Assembly (NCBI RefSeq): GCF_900302475.1
Contig: NZ_OMOQ01000003.1
Location: forward strand, 124,001-188,000
Source of the DNA: Defluviimonas aquaemixtae
Lineage (GTDB): Bacteria > Pseudomonadota > Alphaproteobacteria > Rhodobacterales > Rhodobacteraceae
Direction: 5' to 3'
DNA: 64,000 nucleotides
The notes beneath the pieces were generated by a model that made no database searches, was not told the DNA's origin, and was given only the letters and a program-made list of their open reading frames with translations. The position numbers and the translations under genes were made by a program. Of this stretch, positions 1-7,888 are shown piece after piece (position 1 is the first letter of the stretch; every line of letters begins with the position of its first letter).

Positions 1-5
1 GACAG

Positions 6-329
6 GTGGAAAAGACGAAGCGCCCCCAGCAGGTCTATACCCTTCTCGTCCAGGTCGGACGCAAGGCGGGCGACGGGCTGCCGAAGAAAGCCACGGGCGC
101 CGCGCTCATGATCTATGCCTCGGGCGTCGACGAGGACGAGGCAGTGCGCGAGACGGTGGCGATCCTCAAGCAGGCCGACATGGCGCCCTTGGACGTCACG
201 GGCTACGGCACACCGGAGGATCGCGCGGCCCAGGGCCACGAGGTCGCCGCGGAGGAGCGCACGCTCATGGACAAGGCGCTCGCCGAGAACGCGGTGATCG
301 TGGCCGAGGTGACGCCCTTCTTCGAATGA
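6..329 (+). CDS. Conserved hypothetical protein, possibly 5'-truncated
   Basis: Reads as a 107-residue acidic soluble protein with no signal peptide or membrane segment. I do not recognise a family. The only visible start is GTG at position 6, and the window begins five bases earlier, so the true start may lie upstream. It precedes the thioredoxin-like gene in the same direction by about 90 bp. Codon use (strong G/C third positions) matches the neighbours, which supports a real gene. No function assigned. Confidence 0.6.
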   Translation: MEKTKRPQQVYTLLVQVGRKAGDGLPKKATGAALMIYASGVDEDEAVRETVAILKQADMAPLDVTGYGTPEDRAAQGHEVAAEERTLMDKALAENAVIVAEVTPFFE

Positions 330-416
330 CAGTCCCGGACCTCATCGCCGCATCCCCCTTGGCCTTTCCGCCCGGCGCGCTCATATAGGGGGCGACACGG
401 TAATCAGGGGGCAGAC

Positions 417-1328
417 ATGCTCGAATTCGGCCAGAAACAGGACGCGCCGGCCGGTGCTGCGGATTTGATCCGCGACGTCACCGAAGCGGATTTCATGAAA
501 GAGGTGATCGAGGCGAGCGCCCAGGTGCCCGTCATCGTCGATTTCTGGGCGCCGTGGTGTGGGCCCTGCAAGACGCTCGGCCCCGCGCTCGAAGCCGCCG
601 TCACGGCGGCCAAGGGCAAGGTTCGCATGGCCAAGGTCAACGTGGACGAAAACCAGCAGATCGCCGCCCAGCTCCGCATCCAGTCCATCCCGACCGTTTA
701 CGCGTTCTGGCAGGGCAAGCCGGTCGACGGCTTCCAGGGCGCGGTCGCGGGCTCCGAGATCAAGGCCTTCGTCGACAAGCTCGCCGGGCTCGCAGGCGAC
801 GGCGGCCTCGGCGAAGCGCTTGAGGCGGCCGAAGCGATGCTGACCGAAGGCGCCGCCGTCGATGCCGCCGAGACCTTCGCCGCGATCCTCGGCGAAGAGC
901 CGGAAAACGCCGCCGCCTATGGCGGGCTCGTCCGCGCCCATCTCGCGATGGGCAACGAGGAGCAGGCCGAAGGGCTCCTGAACGCCGTTCCCGCCGCGAT
1001 CGCCACCGCCGCCGAGATCGAAGCCGCCCGTGCGCAGCTCGCGCTTGCGAAGCAGGCCGCCGATGCCGGCCCGGTTGCTGAACTCCTGGACCGCGTCCTG
1101 TCGCATCCCGACGACCATCAGGCGCGCTTCGATCTCGCCCAGGCGCTGCACGCCTCCGGCAAGGTCGAGGGCGCGGTCGAGGAGCTGCTCGAACTCTTCC
1201 GCCGCGATCGCGAGTGGAACGACGGCGCGGCGAAGAGGCAGCTCTTCACCATTTTCGAGGCTCTGAAGCCGACCGACCCGATCGTTCTGAAGGGCCGGCG
1301 CAGACTTTCGTCGATGATCTTTGCCTGA
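417..1328 (+). CDS. ybbN: Thioredoxin-domain co-chaperone, CnoX/YbbN family
   Basis: The 303-residue protein has a thioredoxin domain (about residues 20-125) followed by an alpha-helical TPR-like region to the C-terminus, the CnoX/YbbN layout. The active-site motif WCGPC is intact (Cys48 and Cys51), unlike E. coli YbbN where one cysteine is lost, so redox activity is plausible. Family knowledge: CnoX is a cytoplasmic redox holdase that hands clients to GroEL and DnaK. First gene of a likely operon with the LON-domain and Trm112-type genes (27 bp gap). The start ATG follows AGGGGGCAG. Confidence 0.9.
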   Translation: MLEFGQKQDAPAGAADLIRDVTEADFMKEVIEASAQVPVIVDFWAPWCGPCKTLGPALEAAVTAAKGKVRMAKVNVDENQQIAAQLRIQSIPTVYAFWQGKPVDGFQGAVAGSEIKAFVDKLAGLAGDGGLGEALEAAEAMLTEGAAVDAAETFAAILGEEPENAAAYGGLVRAHLAMGNEEQAEGLLNAVPAAIATAAEIEAARAQLALAKQAADAGPVAELLDRVLSHPDDHQARFDLAQALHASGKVEGAVEELLELFRRDREWNDGAAKRQLFTIFEALKPTDPIVLKGRRRLSSMIFA

Positions 1329-1355
1329 GGGCCGACACCCGCTAGGATCGGGACC

Positions 1356-1994
1356 ATGCAACTGCGCGGCGACCTGCCCGAGAAGATCCCGCTTTTCCCC
1401 TTGCCGGGGGCTCTGCTTCTTCCGCGCGCGCGCCTGCCGCTGCAGATCTTCGAGCCGCGCTATCTCGCCATGCTCGAAGATGTGCTGAAAGTGCCCGACC
1501 GCCTCATCGGCATGATCCAGCCGCGCCCCGGCCCCGATGGCCAGCCGCGCCTTGCGGCGATCGGCTGCGCCGGCCGCGTCACCGCGTTTTCCGAAACCGA
1601 TGACGGGCGCTACATGATCACGCTCACCGGCATCTCGCGCTTTCGCCTCATGCGCGAGGTCTCTGGGTTCGCGCCCTATCTCTCGGGCGAGATCGCCTGG
1701 CAGGATTTCACCCGCGACCTTGGCCCGCCCGAGCGCGACGCGGGCTTCGACCGCGCCGTGTTCCTGGGGATCCTGCAGCGCTATTTTCTGGACCAGAAGC
1801 TGTCGACCGATTGGGACAGCCTGAAGGAGGCCGAGGACGAGCTTCTGGTCAATTCGCTCGCCATGCTTTGCCCCTTCGACCCTGAGGAAAAGCAGGCGCT
1901 CCTCGAAGCGCCGTCGCTCGCGACGCGGCGCGAGACGCTGGTGACGCTCATGGAATTCGCACTGAGGGGCGGCGGCGAGGAGGTCGTGCAATGA
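1356..1994 (+). CDS. LON peptidase substrate-binding (N-terminal) domain protein
   Basis: The 212-residue protein consists essentially of the Lon N-terminal domain: [20 protein letters not shown] near residue 11, then [13 protein letters not shown]. It has no AAA+ or Ser-Lys protease part, so it is a stand-alone LAN-type protein and not the Lon protease. The role of such proteins is uncertain; substrate or adaptor binding is assumed from the Lon domain. Stop and the next start overlap as ATGA, so translation with the downstream Trm112-like gene is coupled. Confidence 0.88.
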   Translation: MQLRGDLPEKIPLFPLPGALLLPRARLPLQIFEPRYLAMLEDVLKVPDRLIGMIQPRPGPDGQPRLAAIGCAGRVTAFSETDDGRYMITLTGISRFRLMREVSGFAPYLSGEIAWQDFTRDLGPPERDAGFDRAVFLGILQRYFLDQKLSTDWDSLKEAEDELLVNSLAMLCPFDPEEKQALLEAPSLATRRETLVTLMEFALRGGGEEVVQ

Positions 1995-2173
1995 GCGAGG
2001 AAACCCAGTTCGACCGCCGGATGCTCGAAGCGCTCGTCTGCCCGCTGACCCACGCACCTTTGCGCTATGACGCCGAAACGCAAGAGCTGATCTCGAAATC
2101 CGCCGGCCTCGCCTTTCCGATCCGGAGCGGCATCCCCGTATTGCTCGTCGACGAGGCGCGGCAGATCGAGTGA
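1991..2173 (+). CDS. Trm112/UPF0434 family zinc-ribbon-like protein
   Basis: This 60-residue protein has the UPF0434/Trm112 pattern: [17 protein letters not shown], then an [21 protein letters not shown] tail. Bacterial members are small partner proteins; eukaryotic Trm112 activates methyltransferases, and this bacterial gene's partner is unknown. Only one cysteine of the usual zinc knuckle is present (CPLTH), as is common in alphaproteobacteria. It overlaps the LON-domain gene by four bases (ATGA) and closes the operon. Confidence 0.88.
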   Translation: MSEETQFDRRMLEALVCPLTHAPLRYDAETQELISKSAGLAFPIRSGIPVLLVDEARQIE

Positions 2174-2295
2174 GGCCGCGCCCGGGTTCCAGGACTGTTC
2201 GGACATTCGGTTCCCTGCGTTTTTCGCACTCGCCTTCGAATTGGGGCGAATGCCAGCTACAGTCCTCGCATCTGCGACTGCGGGGGGCGGGGCGC

Positions 2296-3156
2296 GTGTC
2301 AGCGAGAGATCTGATTGCCGAGTGGAAGGCACAGGGCGCCCCGTTGTCGGTTCCGGGGGCGAATTCGCGCATCTGGCGGGTCGGAAGCGGGCCGCCGGTG
2401 GTTTGCCTGCATGGCGTCCCCGCCTCGGGATTTCTGTACCGGAAGGTCATCGCCGCCCTCTCCGCTCGCGGCATGGAAGGCATCACATTCGATCTTCCCG
2501 GACTTGGCTTCGCAGATCGCCCCGAGAGTTTCGACTATTCCTGGACCGGCTTGTCGCGCTGGACCGAAGAGGCGCTCGCGGCGGCGGGCATCGGGAAATT
2601 TCATCTTGTGGTCCATGACATCGGCGGCCCCATCGGCTTCGAACTGGCGACGCGGAACCCTGACCGCATATTGTCGCTGACCGCCCTGAACACGCTGGTC
2701 GATGTGGCGTCCTTTCACCGGCCCTGGATGATGGAGCCGTTCGCATGGCCGGTTCTCGGCCGCCTGTGGCTCGCGCCGATGGAGACGCCGGTCTTGTGGC
2801 TGCTCATGCGCTATTCGGGCATGCTCGGCGCGCCGTCCTACTCCGAAATCATGGCCTACGGGGCCCTGCTCAAGCGCGAGGACGGGGGCCGCGCATTCCT
2901 CAAGATCATGCGCGGTTTCGAACGCACGGAAGCCTTCGAGACCCGCATTAAGAAGGGCCTGAAGGCGCGGCGCTATCCCGCGCAGGTAATCTGGGGCCGA
3001 AGCGATCCGGCACTCAGGATGAACAAATATGCCCCCAGTGTGTGTGAGGCTCTCGGCCTGGAAGGCTGGCATGAAGTCGCCGGAAAGCATTTCGTGCAGG
3101 AGGACAGCTTCGAAGAGATCGCCGAGAGGATATCGTCGATCGCCGCGCAGAGCTGA
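2296..3156 (+). CDS. Alpha/beta hydrolase, haloalkane dehalogenase/epoxide hydrolase-like
   Basis: Start chosen at GTG 2296 behind a G-rich ribosome site; an upstream in-frame extension of 42 codons looks non-coding. The 286-residue protein has the oxyanion motif HGVPASGF, an aspartate nucleophile (Asp108 in VVHDIGGP) and a catalytic His265 (KHFVQED). An Asp nucleophile with HFVQED points to the haloalkane dehalogenase/epoxide hydrolase branch and away from serine esterases. Substrate cannot be told; the residues that bind halide were not resolved. It converges with the degenerate caspase fragment downstream. Confidence 0.82.
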   Translation: MSARDLIAEWKAQGAPLSVPGANSRIWRVGSGPPVVCLHGVPASGFLYRKVIAALSARGMEGITFDLPGLGFADRPESFDYSWTGLSRWTEEALAAAGIGKFHLVVHDIGGPIGFELATRNPDRILSLTALNTLVDVASFHRPWMMEPFAWPVLGRLWLAPMETPVLWLLMRYSGMLGAPSYSEIMAYGALLKREDGGRAFLKIMRGFERTEAFETRIKKGLKARRYPAQVIWGRSDPALRMNKYAPSVCEALGLEGWHEVAGKHFVQEDSFEEIAERISSIAAQS

Positions 3157-3261
3157 AGACCAGGCGCCTTTCCCGGGCCTGGCGCCAACTCCCCTTCCGG
3201 CGCGGGTCACGAAGACCGAAGCACGAGTCTCTGCAACAGCCAGACCCTATGAATGCACGGC

Positions 3262-3293
3262 GCGGACCCGGCCTCGTCCGAGGCCCGGTCCGC
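3262..3293. terminator. GC-rich hairpin between convergent genes
   Basis: Arms 3262-3276 and 3279-3293 are complementary with one mismatch. The hairpin lies at the convergence of the dehalogenase-like gene and the minus-strand caspase-family remnant. There is no clear T-run, so its role as a terminator is inferred from position. Confidence 0.4.
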
Positions 3294-3781
3294 TAGTTGC
3301 AGCCGGCCGCGGCCCACGCCTTCAGGGCCCGCTTCAGGCCACCCCCGAGCGGGTGCTGCTTGCTCAGCGCCTCTTCATTGCTCTGGTAGGTTTTGCCCTG
3401 CTCGCAAAGCGCCTCTTGCGTCCAGTTGTGGCAGGCGCTGCATTTCTGCTCTTTCCAAAGCTCCTCGGGCAGCCCCTCGATCGGCGGGAAAAGCGGCGAG
3501 CCATCGATCAGCTGCGCGATGCTCCGGCCTTCGACTTCGGGCCCGCCGATGGCGAGCGGCGTCGTGAATCCGATGGGTGCGTCCGGGTCGGTCGGTCGTG
3601 CGGAGGTCGGTTCGGCTTGCGGTTCGGCGGGCGGCGGTTCCAGCGCCGCGAGTTCCTCGGGCTCGGCCTCGGGCGCAGGGTCCGGCGCCGCCGCGGCCTG
3701 TTCGGCCATGACCGACAGCTCGTACCGCGCGAGCTCGGCATAGACGCCGTCGGGGCCTTCGCGTCTGGCCCCGTTGAATCA
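3293..3781 (-). pseudogene. C-terminal remnant of a caspase-family protein with CSACH motif
   Basis: The minus-strand frame is open from a TGA at about 3781 down to 3293; the first ATG is at 3709 and would give 138 residues. Upstream of that ATG the same frame reads GPDGVYAELARYELSV, the repeat-like segment seen in the C-terminal half of Rhodobacteraceae caspase-family proteins (compare HPDGLYAETAQ in the gene at 55386). Then come a Pro/Glu-rich linker, LPEELWKEQKCSACHNW and a final Cys. No N-terminal caspase domain or signal peptide is attached on this strand. CSACH has the form of a heme c motif, but whether it binds heme is unknown. It could be a short expressed gene instead of a pseudogene. 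Confidence 0.55.
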
Positions 3782-3860
3782 ATGTCAAAATGCCGGGCGC
3801 GGCGTCCAGCCCTACGGCCACAACTACCTGCTGCCGGTCGATGTGCAGTTGGCTTGCCTC
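3774..3860 (+). pseudogene. Inverted fragment resembling a caspase p20 segment
   Basis: On the plus strand, directly abutting the minus-strand remnant, a stretch reads AGRGVQPYGHNYLLPVDV. Caspase-family p20 domains usually read AGHGVQxxGxNYLLPVDA here, so the segment matches except that the catalytic His is Arg. Similarity ends after about 25 codons. The orientation is opposite to the C-terminal remnant, suggesting an inversion inside an ancestral caspase gene. This is inference from motif similarity only. Confidence 0.4.
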
Positions 3861-3933
3861 AGACTAGCGTCGGCCCCAAAACGTGACAACCGTGGCGGTA
3901 GCAAGATGCGCGCCGGGCCGGTCGCGCCGGCGT

Positions 3934-5160
3934 TCAGAGTGGGTGGCCCTGCAGAAGCCGGGGAGGGTGCCCCGCGATCCCGGCGGCCTGTCGGATGAAC
4001 GCCCGGCGCAGGCCGGGCAGGCTGCCCACGATACCCATGCCGACATCGCGCGCCGCGCGTAACAGTGGATTATCATTGGAAAACAGGCGGTTGACCGTGT
4101 CCATGCCGAGCGCGAGCGCGGTCGCGTCGAACCGCCGCCATCGCTGGTAGCGCTCCAGCACATCCGCCGCCCCGATATCTTCGCCGCGCCGATGCGCCTC
4201 GACTAGCACCTCGGCCAGTGCGCCCACGTCGCGAAAGCCGAAGTTCAGGCCCTGACCCGCGATCGGGTGGACACCGTGCGCCGCGTCGCCGACGAGCGCG
4301 AGGCGCTCCGCGATGTAGCTGTCGGCAAGCGTCAGGCTCAGGGGATAGGTGAACCGCCCGCCCGCAAGCTCGATCCGGCCGAGGAAATCGCCGAAGCGCG
4401 GGCGCAGCACCGCGAGGAAATCCTCGTCGTTCAGCGCGGCGATGGCGCGGGCCTCTTTCTCGGTCTCGCTCCAGACGATGGAGGACCGGTTGCCCTGCAA
4501 AGGCAGGATGGCGAGCGGTCCCGACGGCATGAAGAACTGATGCGCGATCCCTTCATGCGGCCGTTCGTGCGCCACCGCGCAAACGAGCGCGGTCTGGCCG
4601 TAACCCCAGCCAGTGCGCCGGATGCCCGCACGCTCGGCGGTGCCCGAGGCGCGCCCGTCACAGCCCGCAAGCACCCGGCCAGTCAACTCGCGCCCGTCCG
4701 ACAGTGTGACCGTGATCCCGGCGGGCCCGGCCTCCTGCGCCGTGACGGTCGTGGCGGGCAGATGGGTGATCCGCGCCTCGGCCTCCATCGCGTCAAGGAA
4801 GGCCGCGTAGAGGTGGCGGTCCTCCAGCATGAAGCCCATCGGGCCTTCCTCGATCTCGGCAGCGTCGAAATGCAGGAAGAACGGCGCGGGACCTTCGCCC
4901 GGTCGCCCGTCGCTCGCCTTGATCTCGAGGATCGGCTGGGTTTCGCCCTCGACCCGGTCCCAGACGCCGATTGCGCCCAGCAGACGCTTCGATGCGATGG
5001 CGAGCGCGTAGGCCCGGCCGTCGAACTCCGCCGCCGCACGGGCGCGGGCCGGCTGCGCGTCGATCACCACGACCGTGATCCCCGCCTGCGCCAGCGCGAG
5101 CGCCAAGGCCGGGCCGTTCAGCCCACCCCCGGTGATGATGACATCCGCGTCAATAGCCAT
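3934..5160 (-). CDS. FAD-dependent hydroxylase, UbiH/UbiF/Coq6 family
   Basis: The 408-residue protein begins with the FAD dinucleotide fold (GGGLNG at residues 11-16) and carries the second FAD motif GDAAHGVHPIAGQGLNFG near residue 290. Both define the UbiH/UbiF/VisC monooxygenases, which hydroxylate the ubiquinone ring using O2 and NAD(P)H. Which ring position is served cannot be decided from sequence. It is divergent from the amidase gene, with about 80 bp between the two starts. Confidence 0.87.
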   Translation of the reverse strand: MAIDADVIITGGGLNGPALALALAQAGITVVVIDAQPARARAAAEFDGRAYALAIASKRLLGAIGVWDRVEGETQPILEIKASDGRPGEGPAPFFLHFDAAEIEEGPMGFMLEDRHLYAAFLDAMEAEARITHLPATTVTAQEAGPAGITVTLSDGRELTGRVLAGCDGRASGTAERAGIRRTGWGYGQTALVCAVAHERPHEGIAHQFFMPSGPLAILPLQGNRSSIVWSETEKEARAIAALNDEDFLAVLRPRFGDFLGRIELAGGRFTYPLSLTLADSYIAERLALVGDAAHGVHPIAGQGLNFGFRDVGALAEVLVEAHRRGEDIGAADVLERYQRWRRFDATALALGMDTVNRLFSNDNPLLRAARDVGMGIVGSLPGLRRAFIRQAAGIAGHPPRLLQGHPL

Positions 5161-5242
5161 GGTCCCAGTATCCCCCCGCGCGCGGGATTGTCCATGCGGT
5201 CGCGTGCCGCTACCGTCTTGCCGTCATGCACAGGAGGCGGCC

Positions 5243-6571
5243 ATGGCCGAATGGCGGGAGATGAGCGCGGCGGATCTCGGCCGGGCGATCGGGCGTGGCG
5301 AGATCGACCCCGAGGAACTGACGGCGGCGCATCTTGACGCGATCAGGGTCCACGCCTTTCGCGATCGAATCTACGCCCGCGTAACCGAGGCGCGCGCGCT
5401 CGAAGAAGCGAAGGCGGCCGCGAAGCGGGCGAAGGCGGGGCAGCGGCTTTCGGCCCTCGACGGGGTGCCGATCTCGTGGAAAGACCTCTTCGACACCGCC
5501 GGCACCGCGACCGAGGCGGGCTCGCTCCTCCTCGAAGGCCGCGTGCCGGGGGCGGATGCCGAGGTGCTGCGGAACGCCACCCTTCAGGGCCTCGTCTGCC
5601 TCGGCAAGACCCATATGACCGAACTCGCCTTCTCCGGCCTCGGGCTCAACCCCAAGACCGCGACGCCGCCCAACATCCACGACCCCGCGCTTGCGCCCGG
5701 CGGCTCGTCCTCGGGCGCGGCGGCATCGGTCGCCTTCGGCCTTGCCGCGGCGGGGATCGGCTCCGACACCGGCGGCTCGGTCCGCGTGCCCGCCGCGTGG
5801 AACGACCTCGTCGGGCTCAAGACCACCTCAGGCCGCCTCTCGCTGAAAGGCGTCGTGCCGCTTTGCGCGCGCTTCGACACAGTCGGCCCGCTGACCCGCA
5901 CGGTCGAGGATGCCGCCCTCCTGCTCGCCGCGATGGAGGGGGCGAAGCCCGCCGATCTGCGCGCCGCGACGCTGAAAGACGCGCGCTTCCTCGTGCTGGA
6001 AAACGTCGCGCTCGACGATATCCGCCCCGAGCCGCTGGCAGGGTTCAACCATGCGCTCGAACGGATCAACGATGCCGGGGCGACCCTAGTCCGCGGCGCG
6101 GTGCCGGAACTCGCCCATGCGATGGACTTGTCGGGCATTCTCTTCACGACCGAAGCCTATGGCACCTGGAAGTCCGAGATCGAAGCCGCGCCCGAGAAGA
6201 TGTTTCCGCCCGTCCGCGACCGCTTCCGCTCCGGCGCGGGGCATTCCGGGGCCGACTACGTCGCCGCCTGGCGCTGGCTCGAGGAAATCCGCGCGATCTG
6301 GGCCGAGCGCACGGCCGGATACGACGCGGTTCTCGTGCCGACGGTCCCGAACCTGCCGCCCGAAGCAGAGCGCTTGCTCACCGACAACGACTACTTCGTC
6401 GCCGAAAACCTGCTGACGCTCCGCAATACGAGGATCGGCAACCTGATGGGGCTTTCGGCGCTGACGCTGCCCACCGGCCTTCCCGCGACCGGCATCACGC
6501 TCCTCGGCCGCCCCTTCGCCGAAGAACGGCTTCTCAGGCTCGGCGCGGCGGCAGAGACCGCACTGCGCTGA
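5243..6571 (+). CDS. Amidase-signature family hydrolase
   Basis: Start at ATG 5243, six bases after AGGAGG. The 442-residue protein shows the Ser-cisSer-Lys triad context: PISWKD (Lys80), GGSSSG (153-158) and DTGGSVR (Ser179). This is the amidase signature fold shared by GatA, allophanate hydrolase and general amidases. There is no gatB or gatC nearby, so a free amide hydrolase is more likely than a tRNA amidotransferase subunit. It reads toward the aminotransferase gene 125 bp downstream. Confidence 0.88.
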   Translation: MAEWREMSAADLGRAIGRGEIDPEELTAAHLDAIRVHAFRDRIYARVTEARALEEAKAAAKRAKAGQRLSALDGVPISWKDLFDTAGTATEAGSLLLEGRVPGADAEVLRNATLQGLVCLGKTHMTELAFSGLGLNPKTATPPNIHDPALAPGGSSSGAAASVAFGLAAAGIGSDTGGSVRVPAAWNDLVGLKTTSGRLSLKGVVPLCARFDTVGPLTRTVEDAALLLAAMEGAKPADLRAATLKDARFLVLENVALDDIRPEPLAGFNHALERINDAGATLVRGAVPELAHAMDLSGILFTTEAYGTWKSEIEAAPEKMFPPVRDRFRSGAGHSGADYVAAWRWLEEIRAIWAERTAGYDAVLVPTVPNLPPEAERLLTDNDYFVAENLLTLRNTRIGNLMGLSALTLPTGLPATGITLLGRPFAEERLLRLGAAAETALR

Positions 6572-6696
6572 CGGCGCAAAAGACACATTCCGCGCCCGCC
6601 AGCCCCCGGAAAGCATTGCTTTTTCTGGACCAGACTGCCCCGCGCCGCTAATCTGGCTGCAAAACGGGGCGAAACGACCCCGCATTTGAGGCAGTA

Positions 6697-7875
6697 ATGG
6701 CGTTTCCGGAGCGGTTTTCGAACCTGCCAGACTACGCGTTTCCGCGGCTGCGGAAGCTGCTCGACACCCATGAACCGGGTGGCGAGCCCCTTGCCATGTC
6801 GATCGGCGAGCCGCGCCACCCGATCCCGGATTTCGTCGGGCCGATCCTTCAGAAACATCTTGCCGAATTCGGGCGCTACCCGCCGAACGAAGGCTCGCCC
6901 GGACTTCTCGCGGCGGTCGCGGGCTGGCTGAAGCTGCGCTACGGCGCCGAGATCGGGCCCGACCGGATCATGGTCCTGAACGGCACGCGCGAGGGGCTGT
7001 TCGACGCCTGTATGGCGCTTTGCCCCGAAGTGAAGAACGGCCGCCAGCCCATCGTGCTGATGCCGAACCCGTTCTACCAGGTCTATTCCGCCGCCGCCCT
7101 GTCGGTCGGCGCCGAACCCGTCTACGTCCCCGCGACCGCCGCGACCGGCTTCCTGCCCGACTACCGCGCGCTTCCGCCCGACATTCTCGACCGCACAGCG
7201 CTCGTCTATCTCTGTTCGCCCGCCAATCCTCAAGGGTCGGTCGCCTCGCGCGACTATCTCGCCGACCTTCTCAACCTTGGCGAAAAGCACGGATTCACGC
7301 TTCTCGTGGACGAATGCTATTCCGAGATCTGGCGCGACCATGCGCCCGTAGGGGCGCTTCAGGTCGCGGATGAGACCAGCGCCGACCCCGAACGGGTCGC
7401 GGTCTTCCATTCGCTCTCCAAGCGGTCGAACCTCGCCGGGCTGCGCTCGGGCTTCGTCGCGAGCGGGCCCGAGGCTATTGCCCGCTTCCGCCAGCTTCGC
7501 TCCTACGGCGGCGCGCCGGTGCCGCTGCCTGTGCAACACGTCTCCGAAAAGGCGTGGAGCGACGAGGCCCATGTCGAGGCCAACCGCGCGCTCTATCAGG
7601 AAAAATTCGCCATCGCCGACAAGATCTTTGCGGGCGTTCAGGGCTATCAGGGACCCGAAGGGGGGTTCTTCCTGTGGCTGCCCGTGGATGACGGCGAGAA
7701 GGCGGCGCTGAAACTGTGGCGCGACACGGGGGTTAGGGTGCTCCCGGGCGCGTATCTCGCCCGCGAGGTTGGCGGGCACAATCCGGGGAAGGGCTACATC
7801 CGTGTCGCGATGGTGGCCCCAAAAGAAGAAATGCGGCGCGGGCTCTCGAAGCTCCGCGACTGCCTCTACGGTTGA
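6697..7875 (+). CDS. dapC: Class I/II aminotransferase, DapC-like
   Basis: The 392-residue fold-type I PLP enzyme has the pyridoxal lysine in [15 protein letters not shown] (Lys242). The N-terminus ([16 protein letters not shown], then [12 protein letters not shown]) resembles succinyl-diaminopimelate aminotransferases of the DapC type, which act in lysine and peptidoglycan precursor synthesis. Substrate assignment is by resemblance only; another alpha-amino-acid transaminase is possible. ftsK starts 13 bp after its stop, suggesting co-transcription. Confidence 0.78.
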   Translation: MAFPERFSNLPDYAFPRLRKLLDTHEPGGEPLAMSIGEPRHPIPDFVGPILQKHLAEFGRYPPNEGSPGLLAAVAGWLKLRYGAEIGPDRIMVLNGTREGLFDACMALCPEVKNGRQPIVLMPNPFYQVYSAAALSVGAEPVYVPATAATGFLPDYRALPPDILDRTALVYLCSPANPQGSVASRDYLADLLNLGEKHGFTLLVDECYSEIWRDHAPVGALQVADETSADPERVAVFHSLSKRSNLAGLRSGFVASGPEAIARFRQLRSYGGAPVPLPVQHVSEKAWSDEAHVEANRALYQEKFAIADKIFAGVQGYQGPEGGFFLWLPVDDGEKAALKLWRDTGVRVLPGAYLAREVGGHNPGKGYIRVAMVAPKEEMRRGLSKLRDCLYG

Positions 7876-7888
7876 AAGACGAGGGACC

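Noticed and set aside
381..2486. 701-codon open frame on the minus strand
   Set aside because: It lies antisense to the CnoX, LON and Trm112 genes and has the Arg/Gly-rich composition of GC-rich shadow frames.
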